This document shows, piece by piece, positions 18,359-27,197 of a stretch of 64,000 bases of DNA (within the stretch, counting starts at the first letter, position 1; every line of letters begins with the position of its first letter). The translations under genes were made by a program, and so were the position numbers. The DNA is from Cohnella cholangitidis (GTDB lineage Bacteria; Bacillota; Bacilli; Paenibacillales; Paenibacillaceae). The notes under the pieces were generated by a model, which was given only the letters and a program-made list of their open reading frames with translations, did not search any database and was not told the origin of the DNA. Where the stretch lies: contig NZ_CP041969.1 of the NCBI RefSeq assembly GCF_014107495.1, forward strand, positions 2,753,501 through 2,817,500, in the 5' to 3' direction.

Positions 18359-20149
18359 ATGAAATCCCATAGCATACGTCAAAGACTGATCAAATTCATG
18401 CTTATTATTACGGTGGTCCCGTTAGTGCTCTCCTTGGTCATCACGCTGATCCATACCCGTGAATCCGTCAAAGAGCAATCCGTAAACGAGAATGCCCGCC
18501 TTATCTTTCAAGGGAAAACGAATCTCGTCAACTATTTGGGCAACATTAACCGCGCGTCAATCGTTGTTTACTCCGATCCGCATTTCCTAAATAATTTGTC
18601 CAAAAGCTTGGACGATTACCAAGCCGTCGCCGAAATCTATACGACGTTGCAGAATCTTCAAGGTTCGCTGCCGGATATCCAGCAGGTGTATTTGCATTCC
18701 CGTCAGACAAACCAATCCACGTTGATAACGAACAGCATTCCAAGACGTGGATATCGCGACGCGCCTTATGCCAGCACGCTCCGATACGACACCGCGACGG
18801 CAAGCATCGAACCGCCGCATCCGGTTCACAGCTATGGATTCCCGCCCTCTCCGAACGATTATAAGGACAGGCAGGTGTTCACGTTCTACCGTCCGATCGT
18901 CCGCATTCCGTCCACGGCTCAGCTTGCGATTATGGCCATCGACGTGAATCTGGACGGCATTGCGGCGATCTGTAACCAGCTCTACGAGGCTGACGACGAA
19001 CAGTTGTACCTGGTGGACAAGAATGGCACGGTCATCTACAGCGGGAACCCCGAAGAGATCGGCCGACCGCTTGCCAGCGGGGATATCGCAGCTAGCGCAA
19101 CGAATAACCAGTCGGGTTATATTGACGGCAAGAACGCCATCCAAGTCTACGAGCAGCTTGAAGTTCCTTTCGCGGAATGGACCTTGGTCAAACGGATTCC
19201 CCATAGCGTCCTCTACCGCGCGTCGACCGAACTGATCACGATTAACGCCATCATCGCCGCGCTTGCGCTTCTTGCGGTTATCTTAGGCACGCTCTTTATT
19301 TCCTTCCGAATCACGAAACCGATCAAGCAGCTCGCCGCTTACATGAACCAAATTCAGACCGGACGCTTGAATGTCGATATCGAGGTGGACAGTCAAGACG
19401 AGATCGGTACGCTGTCGCGAAGATTCCGGCAAATGATGGATACGATCAACAATCTGATCCTACGCAAGTACCGGCTTGAATTAGCGAATAAGAACAATCA
19501 GCTTCGGGCCTTGCAAGCGCAAATCGACCCCCATTTTCTATATAACGCTCTTCAATCGATAGGTACGGTAGCTCTGCAGAATGACGGGCGTCGAGTCTAT
19601 AATCTTCTCGCTTCGCTGTCCGATATGATGCGTTACAAAATGCGCAGCGGCGAAGCGATGGTAACCCTGCAGGAGGAAATAGACCATCTTAAGCTCTACC
19701 TGGATTTACAGAAAGAACGGTTCGACGAGCAGTTCGATTTCGCATTGGACCTGGATCCGAACAGTTTGTCCGCGGCGATTCCCAAGATGACGCTTCAGCC
19801 CCTTATCGAGAACTATTTCAAACATGGACTGGAACCTAAGCTCGGCAAGGGGCAACTGTCCGTTCGCAGCCGGGTCCTTCCTTTCAATCGTCTCGTCATC
19901 GAGGTTGAAAACAACGGGACATCTATTCCGGAAACGGAGCTTCGGCAATTGCAAGAGGAGTTATCGACGTTGAAAGACGAGCTCGAGGAAAACGGCATCC
20001 GGGAGCACTCTTCGATCGGCTTGTACAACGTGCTTATGAGACTACAGCTATACTCCGCGGACACGGCCCGTCTCTTCATTGAGAACGTAGAACCGCACGG
20101 CGTGAGAATCACCTTAGAATACGCATGGGAATGGAGCGATCCAACATGA
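18359..20149 (+). CDS. YesM-like sensor histidine kinase
   Basis: Membrane kinase of 596 residues. Membrane helix 1 lies at about 13-33, followed by a dCache-like extracellular sensor (about 40-280) and helix 2 (about 287-312). HAMP comes next (KPIKQLAAYMNQIQTG), then the His_kinase domain with acceptor His in QAQIDPHFLYNALQSIG, and HATPase with NYFKHGLEPK and SIGLYNVLMRL. Divergent from the sugar transporter and overlapping its response regulator by four bases, it most likely senses the oligosaccharide or its binding protein. No good Shine-Dalgarno precedes the ATG; a nearby AGGAG (18311) is too far away. Confidence 0.92.
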   Translation: MKSHSIRQRLIKFMLIITVVPLVLSLVITLIHTRESVKEQSVNENARLIFQGKTNLVNYLGNINRASIVVYSDPHFLNNLSKSLDDYQAVAEIYTTLQNLQGSLPDIQQVYLHSRQTNQSTLITNSIPRRGYRDAPYASTLRYDTATASIEPPHPVHSYGFPPSPNDYKDRQVFTFYRPIVRIPSTAQLAIMAIDVNLDGIAAICNQLYEADDEQLYLVDKNGTVIYSGNPEEIGRPLASGDIAASATNNQSGYIDGKNAIQVYEQLEVPFAEWTLVKRIPHSVLYRASTELITINAIIAALALLAVILGTLFISFRITKPIKQLAAYMNQIQTGRLNVDIEVDSQDEIGTLSRRFRQMMDTINNLILRKYRLELANKNNQLRALQAQIDPHFLYNALQSIGTVALQNDGRRVYNLLASLSDMMRYKMRSGEAMVTLQEEIDHLKLYLDLQKERFDEQFDFALDLDPNSLSAAIPKMTLQPLIENYFKHGLEPKLGKGQLSVRSRVLPFNRLVIEVENNGTSIPETELRQLQEELSTLKDELEENGIREHSSIGLYNVLMRLQLYSADTARLFIENVEPHGVRITLEYAWEWSDPT

Positions 20150-21759
20150 AGGTCTTAATCGTGGACGATGAGAAGCACGTACGGAACGCCATTCATATGC
20201 TTGCGGATTGGGATCGGCATGGCATCACCGAAATTTTGCAGGCGGCGGACGGGGAAGACGCGGTCGCCCTCGTTCGGGAACAGGCGCCTCAGATCGTCCT
20301 TACCGATATGCGGATGCCCCGCAAAGACGGAGCCGAGCTGTTATCTTGGCTGCATACCCATGCTCCGCACATTAAAGTGATCGTAATCAGCGGGTACGAC
20401 GACTTTGAATTGGTCCGGCATGCGGTCCGTCACGGCGGAATGGACTATATTCTGAAGCCGGTCAAGGCCGATGCCTTAAACGAAGCGTTGGGCAAAGCAG
20501 CGGAATACTGGCGCAGGGAGGAAGAAAGCCGGCGGAAATTCACGCGGAAGAGCATCGAAGTGAACGAAATGAAGCCGCACTATGCGGACAAGCTGCTGAC
20601 CGAGTTTATTTCGGGACAAGGCCGAAGCGAGCTTCTCCATCAACTGCGCGAAGAGTTTCATTTTCCGTTATCCCTCTCTTCCTGCTCGATAGCCGTACTC
20701 TCGGTATCGCATCTGGACCGCCAACTGCTAGCCAAATTCAACAATCAGCTTCAGCTGGTCTTCTTCTCGCTGTGCAATATTTGCAACGAAGTGCTTAACT
20801 CGAAGGGAATCTCTTTCCGACACCTGAACAGCGCCGGGGAAATCGTCATCCTCTGCTGGGACGAGCGCAGTCCGTTCGCTGCCCTGCTAGAGGAAATCAA
20901 TAAGGGAATTTACATGACGCTTCATCGTCATGTTCATTTTGGCCTAGCCGCCAACCGGGATTTTCCGATTGACATGCCGCGCGCCTATCTCGAGGCGTCT
21001 AAGGCGCTGTGGAAACGGAATTTGCTCGACTCCCGGCGATTGCATCCTTATCTTGAAGAGGGAAACCCATCGACTCGCCAGCTTCGTCTTGCCGCCATAG
21101 AAGAACGGCTTCGCCTTACCGCCCTCAGCGGCAAGCGCGAGCAGATCGAGTCTATCGCCAAGCAGTGGCTCGAAGACGTCAGACGGTCGGGATCGGTAAC
21201 CCCGGAACAGCTCGTTCAATGGGATAAAGAGTGGGATTGGATGCAAACGCGATGGATCGAAGGCGATGCGGATTCGGGGGGAACTGCCGAAGAGAAAGAA
21301 CAATCCTATATGGAGATGCCCATGCGCATGCCATTGAACGAGGAGGGGCTGCTGGCTTGGGAAGAGCTTGGGACGGAGATGGTGCAACGGTTGGAAGCCG
21401 TCTCCAAAGTTCTGATCCAGCAGCATTCCAAAGATCATTTCTTCATTCATGACATCGCCAAGTACATAGAGGCTCATTATCAAGACGAGATATCGCTGCA
21501 AGATATCGCGGCCCGCTTCTTCCTAAGCCGGGAATACATCGCGCGCAAGTTCAAGCAGGAGTACGGCGTCACCTTGCTCGACTATTTAAGCCGCATACGG
21601 ATCGACAAAGCCAAGCTGTTGCTCCATAATCCCCATCTGCGGATTGCGCAAGTATCGGAGATGGTCGGATACCAGGACGAGAAATATTTCAGCCGTGTGT
21701 TCAAGAAGCTGGAAGGGATCAATCCCGGCGAATATCGCAAAGAGCAGACGCTTGGTTAA
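20146..21759 (+). CDS. YesN-like response regulator with AraC-type HTH
   Basis: Response regulator of 537 residues. REC spans about 1-120 (start MKVLIVDDEKHV; acceptor Asp in IVLTDMRMPRKDG; Lys in YILKPVKADAL). A long central linker follows. The C-terminal AraC/XylS domain (about 430-535) contains SLQDIAARFFLSREYIARKF and VGYQDEKYFSRVFKK. A longer in-frame start at 20125 exists, but ATG 20146 fits REC families and overlaps the kinase stop (ATGA). Expected to activate the divergent sugar operon upon phosphorylation. Confidence 0.93.
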   Translation: MKVLIVDDEKHVRNAIHMLADWDRHGITEILQAADGEDAVALVREQAPQIVLTDMRMPRKDGAELLSWLHTHAPHIKVIVISGYDDFELVRHAVRHGGMDYILKPVKADALNEALGKAAEYWRREEESRRKFTRKSIEVNEMKPHYADKLLTEFISGQGRSELLHQLREEFHFPLSLSSCSIAVLSVSHLDRQLLAKFNNQLQLVFFSLCNICNEVLNSKGISFRHLNSAGEIVILCWDERSPFAALLEEINKGIYMTLHRHVHFGLAANRDFPIDMPRAYLEASKALWKRNLLDSRRLHPYLEEGNPSTRQLRLAAIEERLRLTALSGKREQIESIAKQWLEDVRRSGSVTPEQLVQWDKEWDWMQTRWIEGDADSGGTAEEKEQSYMEMPMRMPLNEEGLLAWEELGTEMVQRLEAVSKVLIQQHSKDHFFIHDIAKYIEAHYQDEISLQDIAARFFLSREYIARKFKQEYGVTLLDYLSRIRIDKAKLLLHNPHLRIAQVSEMVGYQDEKYFSRVFKKLEGINPGEYRKEQTLG

Positions 21760-21785
21760 TCGGCTTAGCGTCCGCTCTTTGTATT
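21741..21785 (+). terminator. terminator at the end of the YesN-like gene
   Basis: AGAGCAGACGCT (21741-21752) pairs with AGCGTCCGCTCT (21767-21778) with one mismatch, followed by TTGTATT. The left arm lies within the last codons of the gene. Confidence 0.6.
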
Positions 21786-21790
21786 CGTAT

Positions 21791-22147
21791 TTACCGGAAC
21801 AATACTTTATCTACGTTATACTTAGCCTTGAATTCGTTAATGATGTAGGTCTCATAGATCTCTCTATGCACGGGATCCTCGACAACGCACACCTCGATTT
21901 TCGCGACTTCGTCCCGGTGCGCTTTGATCGGGGATACCGAATCCTCGAAATGCTTCTTGATCCTAGGTCTCAACTTTCTTGCTTTGCCTACGAACAACAG
22001 CTCGTCCTTGACGTTGTAGAACATGAAGATGCCGCCTAGTTCCCTGGTTATCAGGTGAAACTCCGTAAACCCGTAAATATTGCTTTCCTTAGGGTCGATT
22101 TTCTTAGTAATGCTCACGTCCGGCGCGGGGATCGTGATATTGATCAT
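21791..22147 (-). CDS. GIY-YIG nuclease-domain protein
   Basis: Protein of 118 residues whose second half resembles the UvrC N-terminal GIY-YIG fold: GGIFMFYNVKDELLFVG (strand pair with variant GIF/FVG motif), then KARKLRPRIKKHF, and a Glu in the EDPVHREIYETYIINEF helix. Free-standing proteins of this type are common in Bacillales and are described as putative nucleotide excision endonucleases without a proven role. GAGGAAGTGAGTAGTC precedes the ATG. Its canonical Tyr residues are partly replaced (Phe), so activity is uncertain. Confidence 0.82.
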   Translation of the reverse strand: MINITIPAPDVSITKKIDPKESNIYGFTEFHLITRELGGIFMFYNVKDELLFVGKARKLRPRIKKHFEDSVSPIKAHRDEVAKIEVCVVEDPVHREIYETYIINEFKAKYNVDKVLFR

Positions 22148-22214
22148 GACTACTCACTTCCTCTTCGTGTAAACGTTAATACGTGTATATGCGTATGCTA
22201 CCACATTACTCTAA

Positions 22215-23051
22215 TCATTTCGAAATATCCACGAAGCCTTCCCCGAACACGTCCCTAACGTCGTGAATCGTAATGAACGCGTCCTTGTCGATCGCTCTTA
22301 CGATTTTCTTGAGCATGCTTACTTCCTGTTTGCTAATGACGATGTAGAGCAGCTCTTTGGGTTCGTTCGTATAATAACCCCGTCCATAGATGACGGTAAC
22401 GCCCCTCTCCATGATCATCGTCACTTGTTCGGCGATTCGGTTCTGCTCCTTGGACACGATCGTAACCGCCTTCTTCGGGTTGACGCCTTCGATAATGAAG
22501 TCCATCACCTTCGTTGCGATATACAGCATCACGATCGTGAGCATGACGCTCTGCGCTCCGATAATGAAATACGAAGCGAATACGACGATCAAATCGAAAA
22601 ACAAAAGGGCGTAGCTAACGTTCCAGTCCAAGTATTTATTCATGATTCTAGCCAGAATGGTCGAACCCGCGGTCGTTCCGCCGACCCGGATGATCATTCC
22701 GATGCCGACTCCGGCGAACACGCCGCCGAATATCGCATTAATGACCACCTCGTCGGATTGGATGTGCCAGCTCTCGGTAAGATGCAGGAACAGGGAGTTA
22801 AACAGCACGGCTATGATCGTATACGCCGTCGTGGTCTTGTCCAGAAATCGATAACCTACGACCAGCAATATGGAGTTGAGAATCAGGCTTACGAGTCCGG
22901 GAGACCATTCGTACAAGTAATATAGAATGATCGTTATTCCCGTTACTCCCCCTTCTCCGAATTCGTTCGGAATGGCGTACAAGTTGACGGCCAGAGCGAA
23001 TAATAGCGCCCCTGCTAGGATGATTAGAATATCTATTATGCGTTTTTTCAT
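22215..23051 (-). CDS. YitT family membrane protein (DUF161/DUF2179)
   Basis: Integral membrane protein of 278 residues. Five to six hydrophobic segments fill residues 1-190, with the family motif FGEGGVTGITIILYYLYEWSPG near 30-50 and GVGIGMIIRVGGTTAGST near 115-135. A soluble DUF2179 domain forms the C-terminus (about 195-275). Transport function of YitT proteins is not established. It starts behind AAGGAAGGGC and lies 22 bp after the TetR gene on the same strand, so they may be cotranscribed. Confidence 0.92.
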   Translation of the reverse strand: MKKRIIDILIILAGALLFALAVNLYAIPNEFGEGGVTGITIILYYLYEWSPGLVSLILNSILLVVGYRFLDKTTTAYTIIAVLFNSLFLHLTESWHIQSDEVVINAIFGGVFAGVGIGMIIRVGGTTAGSTILARIMNKYLDWNVSYALLFFDLIVVFASYFIIGAQSVMLTIVMLYIATKVMDFIIEGVNPKKAVTIVSKEQNRIAEQVTMIMERGVTVIYGRGYYTNEPKELLYIVISKQEVSMLKKIVRAIDKDAFITIHDVRDVFGEGFVDISK

Positions 23052-23073
23052 AGCTGCCCTTCCTTACTTCGAA

Positions 23074-23667
23074 TTATCTCTTCCCGCATACTCCGTAGAA
23101 GAACATGTTAATTATGCCGTCCAGGAACTTGGCTTCGTCGCCGCTATTTTGCGCCATCTCCAGTATCGTTTCGTATTGGTTCATGTAGATTTGCATAAAC
23201 GCCATGACGCTCTCGATCGTGACATCCTCCGATATCTCCCCGCTCGCTTTCCCTTCCTCGATTATTCGAACGGTCAGGGGAATCGCCTTCTCCTTGTACT
23301 GCCCTTCGATATAACGGGTCAGCTCGTCGTCATCGGCCAGCAGTTCCTTAATTATTGTCGGCGGAAGCTCTTGATAAGCTTCTTTCTCCCGAAAAAGAAT
23401 ATACTCGATTTTCTCCTTTAGCGAATGGCCCGCGTTCATATACTCCTCGAAATCGTTAATGGCCTTGTCGGAGTAGCTTATAAAGGCTTCGCGAAGCAGA
23501 ACCTCTTTGCTTCCGAAATAATTGTATATCGTCACCTGCGACACTTTAGCCGTAGCGGCGATGTCGGCAATCCGAATTTTACTCGTGCTCGAAGTTCTCA
23601 GCATTTCCAAAGTCGTTTTTATGATTTTTTCTTTAATTCGGTTGGCTCTTTTCTCAAACCCGTTCAT
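23074..23667 (-). CDS. TetR family repressor of the adjacent ABC exporter
   Basis: Transcriptional regulator of 197 residues. The N-terminal HTH spans about 15-55 (IRIADIAATAKVSQVTIYNY), followed by an all-helical ligand-binding region. A longer in-frame reading to 23844 exists, but ATG 23667 has AGGGTGA at good spacing and is the natural family start. It is divergent from the ABC exporter genes at 23.8-25.5 kb. Two matching 26-bp operator candidates lie between the two genes, one close to each, so autoregulation and repression of the exporter are likely. Confidence 0.92.
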   Translation of the reverse strand: MNGFEKRANRIKEKIIKTTLEMLRTSSTSKIRIADIAATAKVSQVTIYNYFGSKEVLLREAFISYSDKAINDFEEYMNAGHSLKEKIEYILFREKEAYQELPPTIIKELLADDDELTRYIEGQYKEKAIPLTVRIIEEGKASGEISEDVTIESVMAFMQIYMNQYETILEMAQNSGDEAKFLDGIINMFFYGVCGKR

Positions 23668-23705
23668 TACGTTCACCCTAGCTTCATAGATTATGATGAA
23701 ATTTA

Positions 23706-23731
23706 TGAAATAAAAAGATAAATATATTTCA
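23706..23731. promoter_or_regulatory. TetR operator candidate 2 (tetR side)
   Basis: TGAAATA (23706-23712) and TATTTCA (23725-23731) with 12 bases between, the same 26-bp architecture as the site at 23776-23801. It lies 39 bp upstream of the tetR start and would cover its promoter. Confidence 0.6.
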
Positions 23732-23738
23732 CGAATCG

Positions 23739-23767
23739 TTGACGAGTGCAACTTCCGAGCATAGTAT
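23739..23767 (+). promoter_or_regulatory. promoter candidate for the ABC exporter
   Basis: TTGACG (23739-23744), a 17-base spacer and TAGTAT (23762-23767). The -35 is near consensus, the -10 weaker. It lies between the two TetR operator candidates. Confidence 0.5.
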
Positions 23768-23775
23768 AACATATA

Positions 23776-23801
23776 TGAAATATAACTCTTAATATATTTC
23801 A
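23776..23801. promoter_or_regulatory. TetR operator candidate 1 (ABC side)
   Basis: Perfect arms TGAAATATA (23776-23784) and TATATTTCA (23793-23801), extended by one A/T pair on the outside. It sits at the predicted transcription start of the ABC operon, between its -10 and the GGAGGT ribosome site. Confidence 0.7.
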
Positions 23802-23826
23802 TTTCTTTACGATCGGAGGTAACCGT

Positions 23827-24714
23827 ATGTTGACCGTTGATCACTTAACGAAGACATTTACTAACGGGAAAGGGATTTTCGACGTATCGTTCTCGGTGAA
23901 TAGAGGCGAGGTTTTCGGTTTTCTGGGTCCGAACGGAGCCGGGAAGTCCACGACAGTCCGTCATATAATGGGCTTCATGAAGCCGGACAAGGGATCCGTT
24001 AAGGTGAACGGGCTGGATAGTTGGAAGGACCAAGGCAAGGTGCAAGCTTGCATCGGCTACTTGCCGGGCGAAATTTCTTTTATCGAAGGGATGAGCGGTA
24101 AGACGTTCCTGGATTTCATGGCGGATATGAAAGGAGCTTCGGATCCGTCCAAGCGCATCCGCTTGATCGAACGACTACAATTCGACGTCAACACCCCCAT
24201 CCGGAAAATGTCCAAAGGCATGAAGCAAAAGGTAGCCATCGTAGCCGCGTTCATGCATGACCCCGAAGTGATTATTCTCGATGAACCGACATCCGGCCTA
24301 GACCCGCTTATGCAGAAGGTTTTTATCGAGATCGTGCTGGAAGAGAAAGCTCGGGGGAAGACGTTCCTGATGTCGTCGCACAGCTTTCCGGAAATCGAGA
24401 GAACGTGCGACCGGGCTGCCATTATCAAGGACGGCGTCCTTATAGCGGTGAAGGATATTCATGAACTGCAATCTATGCAGCGCAAACTGTTCGAAGTCAC
24501 TTTCGAAGAGTTAACCGCGGTCCAATCTTTCCTGAACTCCGGGCTGCCGATCGAATCGCGCGAAGGGAATCGGGTAAGAGTCGCCGTACAGGGCAATTAT
24601 GCGAAATTCCTGGAAGAGACGGCCAAACACAAGGTTCGCAACATCGATATTTTCACCCAGAACCTGGAGGACGTATTCATGAATTACTATGATCGGAAGG
24701 GGTCAACGCCATGA
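23827..24714 (+). CDS. ABC exporter ATP-binding protein
   Basis: Nucleotide-binding subunit of 295 residues. Walker A is GPNGAGKST (about 38), signature RKMSKGMKQKVAIVAAF (about 133), Walker B EVIILDEPTSGLDPL (about 152), and the H-loop is SSHSF. The C-terminal 80 residues form a soluble extension usual in CcmA/DrrA-type exporters. GGAGGT lies six bases before the ATG. The gene overlaps the following permease by four bases. TetR control suggests induction by the exported compound; substrate unknown. Confidence 0.93.
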   Translation: MLTVDHLTKTFTNGKGIFDVSFSVNRGEVFGFLGPNGAGKSTTVRHIMGFMKPDKGSVKVNGLDSWKDQGKVQACIGYLPGEISFIEGMSGKTFLDFMADMKGASDPSKRIRLIERLQFDVNTPIRKMSKGMKQKVAIVAAFMHDPEVIILDEPTSGLDPLMQKVFIEIVLEEKARGKTFLMSSHSFPEIERTCDRAAIIKDGVLIAVKDIHELQSMQRKLFEVTFEELTAVQSFLNSGLPIESREGNRVRVAVQGNYAKFLEETAKHKVRNIDIFTQNLEDVFMNYYDRKGSTP

Positions 24715-25520
24715 ATCCCGCTTTATATAAGCAAATGATGAAAGTGAATATGAAGGGCTTCCTGAATTACGCTTTCGGGTCCGCGTTCTATATCCTGCTC
24801 ATGTTCTGGTTATATCCCGGCATCGCGGAAAACTCGCAAGCTATCGACGCGTTGGTCCAATCCATGCCGGAAGGCGTCGGAAGAGCGTTCGGGCTGAATG
24901 GCTTCAATAGCGCCGAAGCCTTTATCTCCGGGGAGTATTACGGATTGATTCTGGTACTCATCCTGGCGATCGTATGCGTCCAGTTATCGACCCAGCTTAT
25001 GGCCAAACTTGTGGATCGCGGGTCTATGGCCTATTTGCTGTCTACCCCGACAACAAGAGGCAAAGTCGCTTTCACGCAAGCGACGGTCCTAGTGACAGGT
25101 CTATTCCTGATCATAGCCGTCACGACTTTAGCCGGGATTGTCGGAGACGCCTGGTTTCTGGGATCCGACTATGCATTCGATACGTTGAGATTCTTGTTAA
25201 TGAACGCATCGGCGTTCTTGCTCTTCTTTGCGGTCGGCGGCATTTCCTTCCTCGTGTCCTCTCTGTCCAACGACGAGAAAAAGGCGATCGGCATATCCGG
25301 TTTGATTACGTTCGGATTTTTCAGCCTCGATCTTGTAGGTAAATTCAGCGAGAAGATCGACTGGATGCGAGCTGTATCCCTCTTCTCCTTATATAAGCCC
25401 GGTGAGATCGTAAACGGGAACGTCAATCTAGGCATGACCTTCGCCGTTCTCTTCGTCATCGGATTGGTTTCCTTTGCCCTTGCCATAGTCCTGTTTCGAA
25501 AGCGCGACCTTCCTTTATAG
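24711..25520 (+). CDS. ABC-2 type exporter permease
   Basis: Permease of 269 residues with six membrane helices (first at about 18-40). It shows the LSTPTTRGKVAFTQATVL segment typical of ABC-2/YwbM-like exporters, where a cytosolic loop precedes the third helix. ATG overlaps the ATPase stop (ATGA), implying coupled translation and a 1:1 partner. No soluble accessory protein is encoded. Confidence 0.88.
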   Translation: MNPALYKQMMKVNMKGFLNYAFGSAFYILLMFWLYPGIAENSQAIDALVQSMPEGVGRAFGLNGFNSAEAFISGEYYGLILVLILAIVCVQLSTQLMAKLVDRGSMAYLLSTPTTRGKVAFTQATVLVTGLFLIIAVTTLAGIVGDAWFLGSDYAFDTLRFLLMNASAFLLFFAVGGISFLVSSLSNDEKKAIGISGLITFGFFSLDLVGKFSEKIDWMRAVSLFSLYKPGEIVNGNVNLGMTFAVLFVIGLVSFALAIVLFRKRDLPL

Positions 25521-25557
25521 CTCTTAACCCTACCGCAAAAAGCTAGTGCTATAACCT

Positions 25558-25583
25558 AAGATATACAAATAAAAATATATCTT
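25558..25583. repeat. inverted repeat after the ABC exporter
   Basis: AAGATATA (25558-25565) and TATATCTT (25576-25583), perfect 8-bp arms around 10 bases in an AT-rich gap. It could be a weak terminator or an operator for the next gene; nothing decides between them. Confidence 0.35.
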
Positions 25584-25697
25584 GTAACTATAGTCTCGAT
25601 TTATTATGATAGCTTTGTCGTAATATTCATATATTTGTCGCATTTGGGAATAATCCCCCAAGCGGCGAATAGAAAAATTTATTCAGGACGGTGCGCG

Positions 25698-26054
25698 ATG
25701 ATTATTCAAAGAAGTGTTGGCTTGGCAATCGTTTTATCGATTATCACATGTGGGATTTACGGGATTTACTGGTTCATTGTGATGACCAATGACGTTGGCA
25801 AGCTGAGCGGCGACTCCTCGTTCACGGGAGGCAAGCACTTCCTATTAACCTTAGTAACATGCGGAATTTGGAGTTTCGTCTGGGCTTATCAAGTAGGCAA
25901 GCAAATCGCGGAAGCGCAAAGACAACGCGGATTGACTATCACGGACAACTCTACGCTTTATATTATTTTCAACCTGTTCGGTTTGTCTATCGTAACTTAC
26001 GCTTTGGTACAATCCGATATTAACAAGCTTGGCAATGTCCGCATTCACGCTTAA
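25698..26054 (+). CDS. DUF4234 membrane protein
   Basis: Small membrane protein of 118 residues with three hydrophobic segments. The family pattern is IITCGIYGIYWFIVMTNDV followed by a second LVTCGIWSFVWAYQVGK repeat. Function unknown. A longer in-frame start exists at 25635; ATG 25698 with AGGACGG upstream gives the usual family length. It overlaps the next gene by 20 bases. Confidence 0.82.
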   Translation: MIIQRSVGLAIVLSIITCGIYGIYWFIVMTNDVGKLSGDSSFTGGKHFLLTLVTCGIWSFVWAYQVGKQIAEAQRQRGLTITDNSTLYIIFNLFGLSIVTYALVQSDINKLGNVRIHA

Positions 26055-26427
26055 GAACCGGCCTGCAATATTATGGGGCTCCTTGCTTGGCGTTGGAGGC
26101 GCGCTATACTTAACCGTATGGTTGCCTGCGACGGGGATCGGAATTCCTTGCGTGTTTCATGAGCTAACCGGCCTTTATTGTCCGGGGTGCGGAATCACGA
26201 GGGCAGCCCTTTCCTTGCTACGATTGGATTTTACTCAAGCTTATCGCTATAACGCTTTGGTTTTTGGTCTAGCTCCTATCTATCTGATGTACGTCATGAC
26301 CCGGAAAAAGCGGATGCCCCGAACAAGCAACGTTCTTATGGCGGCCATGTTAGTCCTCACCGTTGGATTCGGACTTGCGAGAAACTTGCCTATGTTTGAT
26401 TGGCTGGCTCCAACCCTTATTCGTTAA
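26035..26427 (+). CDS. DUF2752 membrane protein
   Basis: Protein of 130 residues with three membrane helices and the DUF2752 hallmark LTGLYCPGCGITRAALSLL (residues about 44-62), whose CPxCG pair could bind metal or form a disulfide. Its pairing with DUF4234 is recurrent in Firmicutes, but no function is established. The start (ATG 26035; TTG 26029 possible) lies inside the end of the DUF4234 gene, so translation is probably coupled. Confidence 0.85.
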   Translation: MSAFTLKNRPAILWGSLLGVGGALYLTVWLPATGIGIPCVFHELTGLYCPGCGITRAALSLLRLDFTQAYRYNALVFGLAPIYLMYVMTRKKRMPRTSNVLMAAMLVLTVGFGLARNLPMFDWLAPTLIR

Positions 26428-26429
26428 TT

Positions 26430-26470
26430 GCAAAGGACATCCTCAAAGGAGGGTGTCCTTTGCTTTATAC
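26430..26470 (+). terminator. terminator after the DUF2752 gene
   Basis: GCAAAGGACA (26430-26439) pairs with TGTCCTTTGC (26454-26463), with an inner CCT/AGG pairing. The following tract is only moderately T-rich. Confidence 0.6.
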
Positions 26471-26609
26471 TGAAGTCTTCTATCGTACTTTCAGAAAACT
26501 CTCAGCCCGCTTTAACCTTCTATTCACTTTGATCCTTCATGATAGGGATAACGCTGGCAACGATGACAACAAGCTGTCGTTATCCTGCACTCATCCCGGA
26601 GGGTCGTTT

Positions 26610-27056
26610 ATGAAAAAAACGCGTACTTTGCACTTATGGATCGGATTGATCTGCTCGGTCTTCATCTTGCTTCAATCCATCACCGGATTGCTATTATTGA
26701 ATGAGAGTTGGTTTACCGGCGGTCGCGACGGAGGCGGGCCTCCCGGCTTCGCTCGGATGGAGCAATCGCAATCCTATAACTCGGGCGATGCCGGCGCGGA
26801 GTCCATTGGCGAACCTAACGACCCTCAAGGCAGAATGCCTATGGGTCAGGGCGGTGAAGGGAGCAATAGCGGCATAGCCTTCATTAAAAATCTGCACAAG
26901 GGTCAAATCGGCGGTACCGACATTACGATACTTCTCGATATAACGGCTATCGGCATGATCGTTCTGACGCTGACCGGCATCGCACTGTCTATCAAAACGC
27001 TCAGGGCGCAAAGCAAAAGCCGACAAAAGCGGCGACAGGCGGAAAATGCGGCTTAA
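26610..27056 (+). CDS. PepSY-associated membrane protein
   Basis: Protein of 148 residues. The N-terminal RTLHLWIGLICSVFILLQSI is the PepSY_TM-type helix, also seen in siderophore-associated reductases. A Gly/Pro/Gln-rich extracellular linker (about 45-90) follows, then FIKNLHKGQIGG, and a second membrane helix (about 112-130) with a basic C-terminal tail. The pattern is helix-PepSY-like-helix but much shorter than the four-helix family. GGAGGG precedes ATG 26610 by six bases. An inverted repeat (GGATAACG/CGTTATCC) lies in the leader. Function unknown. Confidence 0.7.
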   Translation: MKKTRTLHLWIGLICSVFILLQSITGLLLLNESWFTGGRDGGGPPGFARMEQSQSYNSGDAGAESIGEPNDPQGRMPMGQGGEGSNSGIAFIKNLHKGQIGGTDITILLDITAIGMIVLTLTGIALSIKTLRAQSKSRQKRRQAENAA

Positions 27057-27089
27057 CGTGTTCCATCAACGAATATCATGGCAAACTTG

Positions 27090-27118
27090 AAGGGCACCCG
27101 ATGATCCCAGGTGCCCTT
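27090..27118. terminator. hairpin between converging genes
   Basis: AAGGGCACC (27090-27098) and GGTGCCCTT (27110-27118) form a perfect 9-bp stem. T-tracts are weak on both strands. It separates the PepSY-like gene from the converging MFS gene. Confidence 0.55.
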
Positions 27119-27197
27119 CTACGTGAAAATTAGTGACCGCGATGCTTGTCTTTCGCTTTCCGCAACTTCAATTCCCATCTGCGCGGGCCGAAAAAGC

